Of a stretch of 6,147 nucleotides of DNA, positions 5,047-6,147 are shown piece after piece. A program made the translations under genes and the position numbers. The number at the start of each line of letters is the position of its first letter. The stretch's first letter is position 1. This DNA comes from Clostridia bacterium (GTDB lineage Bacteria > Bacillota > Clostridia > Christensenellales > DTU072). Under the pieces are notes generated by a model. That model searched no databases. It saw only the letters and a list, made by a program, of their open reading frames with translations, and had not been told where the DNA came from. Where the stretch lies: contig JAQVTZ010000109.1 in the NCBI GenBank assembly GCA_028699795.1, positions 1-6,147 of the forward strand, given 5' to 3'.

Positions 5047-6147
5047 ATGGTTTTTAATCAACAGGCCGAATGCATGTCGAAAGAAGAAAAAAAGGTGTTG
5101 CAATCCGAGAGATTGCGCTCCGTTGTAGCGCGCGTCTACGACAATGTGGCTACTTACAGGGCAAAAATGGATGAAATCAAATTGAAGCCCGCGGATATCA
5201 AAAGTATAGACGATATTGTCAAACTGCCTTTTACGACCAAACACGATTTAAGAAGTAATTATCCATTCGGAATGTTCGCATCGCCCAAAGAAAACATTGT
5301 CAGGTTGCACGCCTCTTCGGGTACCACGGGAAAATTGACCGTAGCGGGTTATACCCAAAAAGATATCGATGTTTGGTCCGAGTGTTGCGCGCGTTCGCTT
5401 GCGGCAATCGGCGGCGGCAAGGGTACCGTAGTACATATCGCTTACGGTTACGGCTTGTTTACGGGCGGACTCGGAATGCATTACGGCGCAGAATTGTTGG
5501 GCGCAACCGCGGTGCCCGTTTCTTCGGGTAACACGCAAAGACAAATTATGTTGCTTAAAGATTTCGGTGCGGAAATACTTTGTTGTACGCCGTCATACGC
5601 CATTTATCTTGCGGACGAAATGGCAAAAATGAATCTTACGCCTGCAGATTTCAATCTTAAAAGCGGCATATTTGGCGCCGAGCCTTGGACGCACGAAATG
5701 CGCCTCGATATCGAAAAGAAGCTGGGCATTAAAGCATATGATATTTATGGTTTAAGCGAAATTTCGGGTCCGGGTGTTGCCTCAGAATGTGTGTATCAAA
5801 CGGGTTCGCATATTAACGACGACTATTTTTATCCCGAAATTGTATCTGTGGATACGCTTGAGCCTGTTGTCCCCGGCGAGAGAGGGGAGCTGGTGTTTAC
5901 CACCCTTTGCAAAGAGGGGATGCCGCTTATCAGATACCGTACGCGTGATATTACCGCTTTGGAGTATGCGCCTTGCGCATGCGGACGCACGGGGCCGCGT
6001 ATCTCGCGTATTAAAGGACGCAGCGACGACATGCTTATTATAAGAGGTGTCAATGTGTTCCCGTCCCAAATAGAGAGCGTACTGATGTCTTGCGACAGCC
6101 GTATTTCTCCCCATTATCATATCACGGTAGACAGAATCAATAATCTG
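5047..6147 (+). CDS. paaK: Phenylacetate-CoA ligase (aryl-CoA ligase), 3' end outside the window
   Basis: This AMP-forming ligase of the adenylate-forming superfamily converts an arylacetate, ATP and CoA to arylacetyl-CoA, AMP and PPi. The visible 367 codons run to the last base without a stop. Full members are about 430-440 residues, so roughly 65 residues are missing, including the region with the C-terminal catalytic lysine. Seen motifs are the ATP-binding loop SSGTTGK at 90-96, DIYGLSE at 232-238, RYRTRD at 296-301 with the ribose-binding Asp, a CACGRT segment from 310, and the hinge with GRSDDMLIIRG at 324-334. These match PaaK-type enzymes closely. The position after iorAB suggests phenylacetate, indoleacetate or p-hydroxyphenylacetate as substrate rather than the aerobic paa ring-cleavage route. 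Exact substrate cannot be read from the sequence. An in-frame ATG at 5041 would add two residues. Confidence 0.93.
   Translation, partial: MVFNQQAECMSKEEKKVLQSERLRSVVARVYDNVATYRAKMDEIKLKPADIKSIDDIVKLPFTTKHDLRSNYPFGMFASPKENIVRLHASSGTTGKLTVAGYTQKDIDVWSECCARSLAAIGGGKGTVVHIAYGYGLFTGGLGMHYGAELLGATAVPVSSGNTQRQIMLLKDFGAEILCCTPSYAIYLADEMAKMNLTPADFNLKSGIFGAEPWTHEMRLDIEKKLGIKAYDIYGLSEISGPGVASECVYQTGSHINDDYFYPEIVSVDTLEPVVPGERGELVFTTLCKEGMPLIRYRTRDITALEYAPCACGRTGPRISRIKGRSDDMLIIRGVNVFPSQIESVLMSCDSRISPHYHITVDRINNL

Overview
The window carries four genes on the + strand plus the tail of a fifth. It looks like the chromosome of a strictly anaerobic bacterium, most likely a Clostridia-type member of the Bacillota. 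The signs are strong AGGAGG-type ribosome binding sites before every gene, a near-consensus sigma-A promoter with an extended -10, and an oxygen-sensitive ferredoxin-dependent 2-oxoacid oxidoreductase. The taxonomic call is inference; no rRNA or phylogenetic marker is present.

Layout. Positions 1-102 are an open frame that ends at a stop and is read as the Lys/Arg-rich C-terminus of an unrecognised upstream gene. A promoter (88-116) overlaps that stop. It is followed by a leader of about 140 nt with several nested inverted repeats. An aconitase-superfamily hydratase of the YbhJ type follows (267-2504), with all three cluster-ligand cysteines retained. A 200-nt gap (2505-2704) holds low-complexity repeats: a 21/28-nt direct repeat that starts inside the hydratase stop codon, a degenerate heptamer array inside a 106-nt stretch with no C on the + strand, and an AT-rich dyad touching the next ribosome binding site. 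Then come iorA (2705-4417) and iorB (4430-4999), the two subunits of indolepyruvate:ferredoxin oxidoreductase, and a phenylacetate-CoA ligase gene (paaK type, from 5047) cut by the window end after 367 codons.

Function. IorAB interconverts aryl pyruvates (indolepyruvate, phenylpyruvate, p-hydroxyphenylpyruvate) and arylacetyl-CoA plus CO2, with ferredoxin as electron carrier. The ligase interconverts arylacetates and arylacetyl-CoA. Together they form a short path between aromatic amino acids and arylacetates. It could run as fermentation of the amino acids or, in reverse, as reductive carboxylation that salvages arylacetates into phenylalanine, tyrosine and tryptophan. The iorA-iorB-paaK set is a known arrangement. 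The hydratase upstream is the less expected member, and its substrate is unknown. No convincing terminator lies between the genes, so one transcript from the promoter at 88-116 could cover all four, although the repeat-filled gap may separate the hydratase from the rest.

I found no tRNA, rRNA, CRISPR array, transposase or integrase. I found no clear new defence or mobile system. The most unexplained parts are the structured leader and the heptamer-repeat gap.
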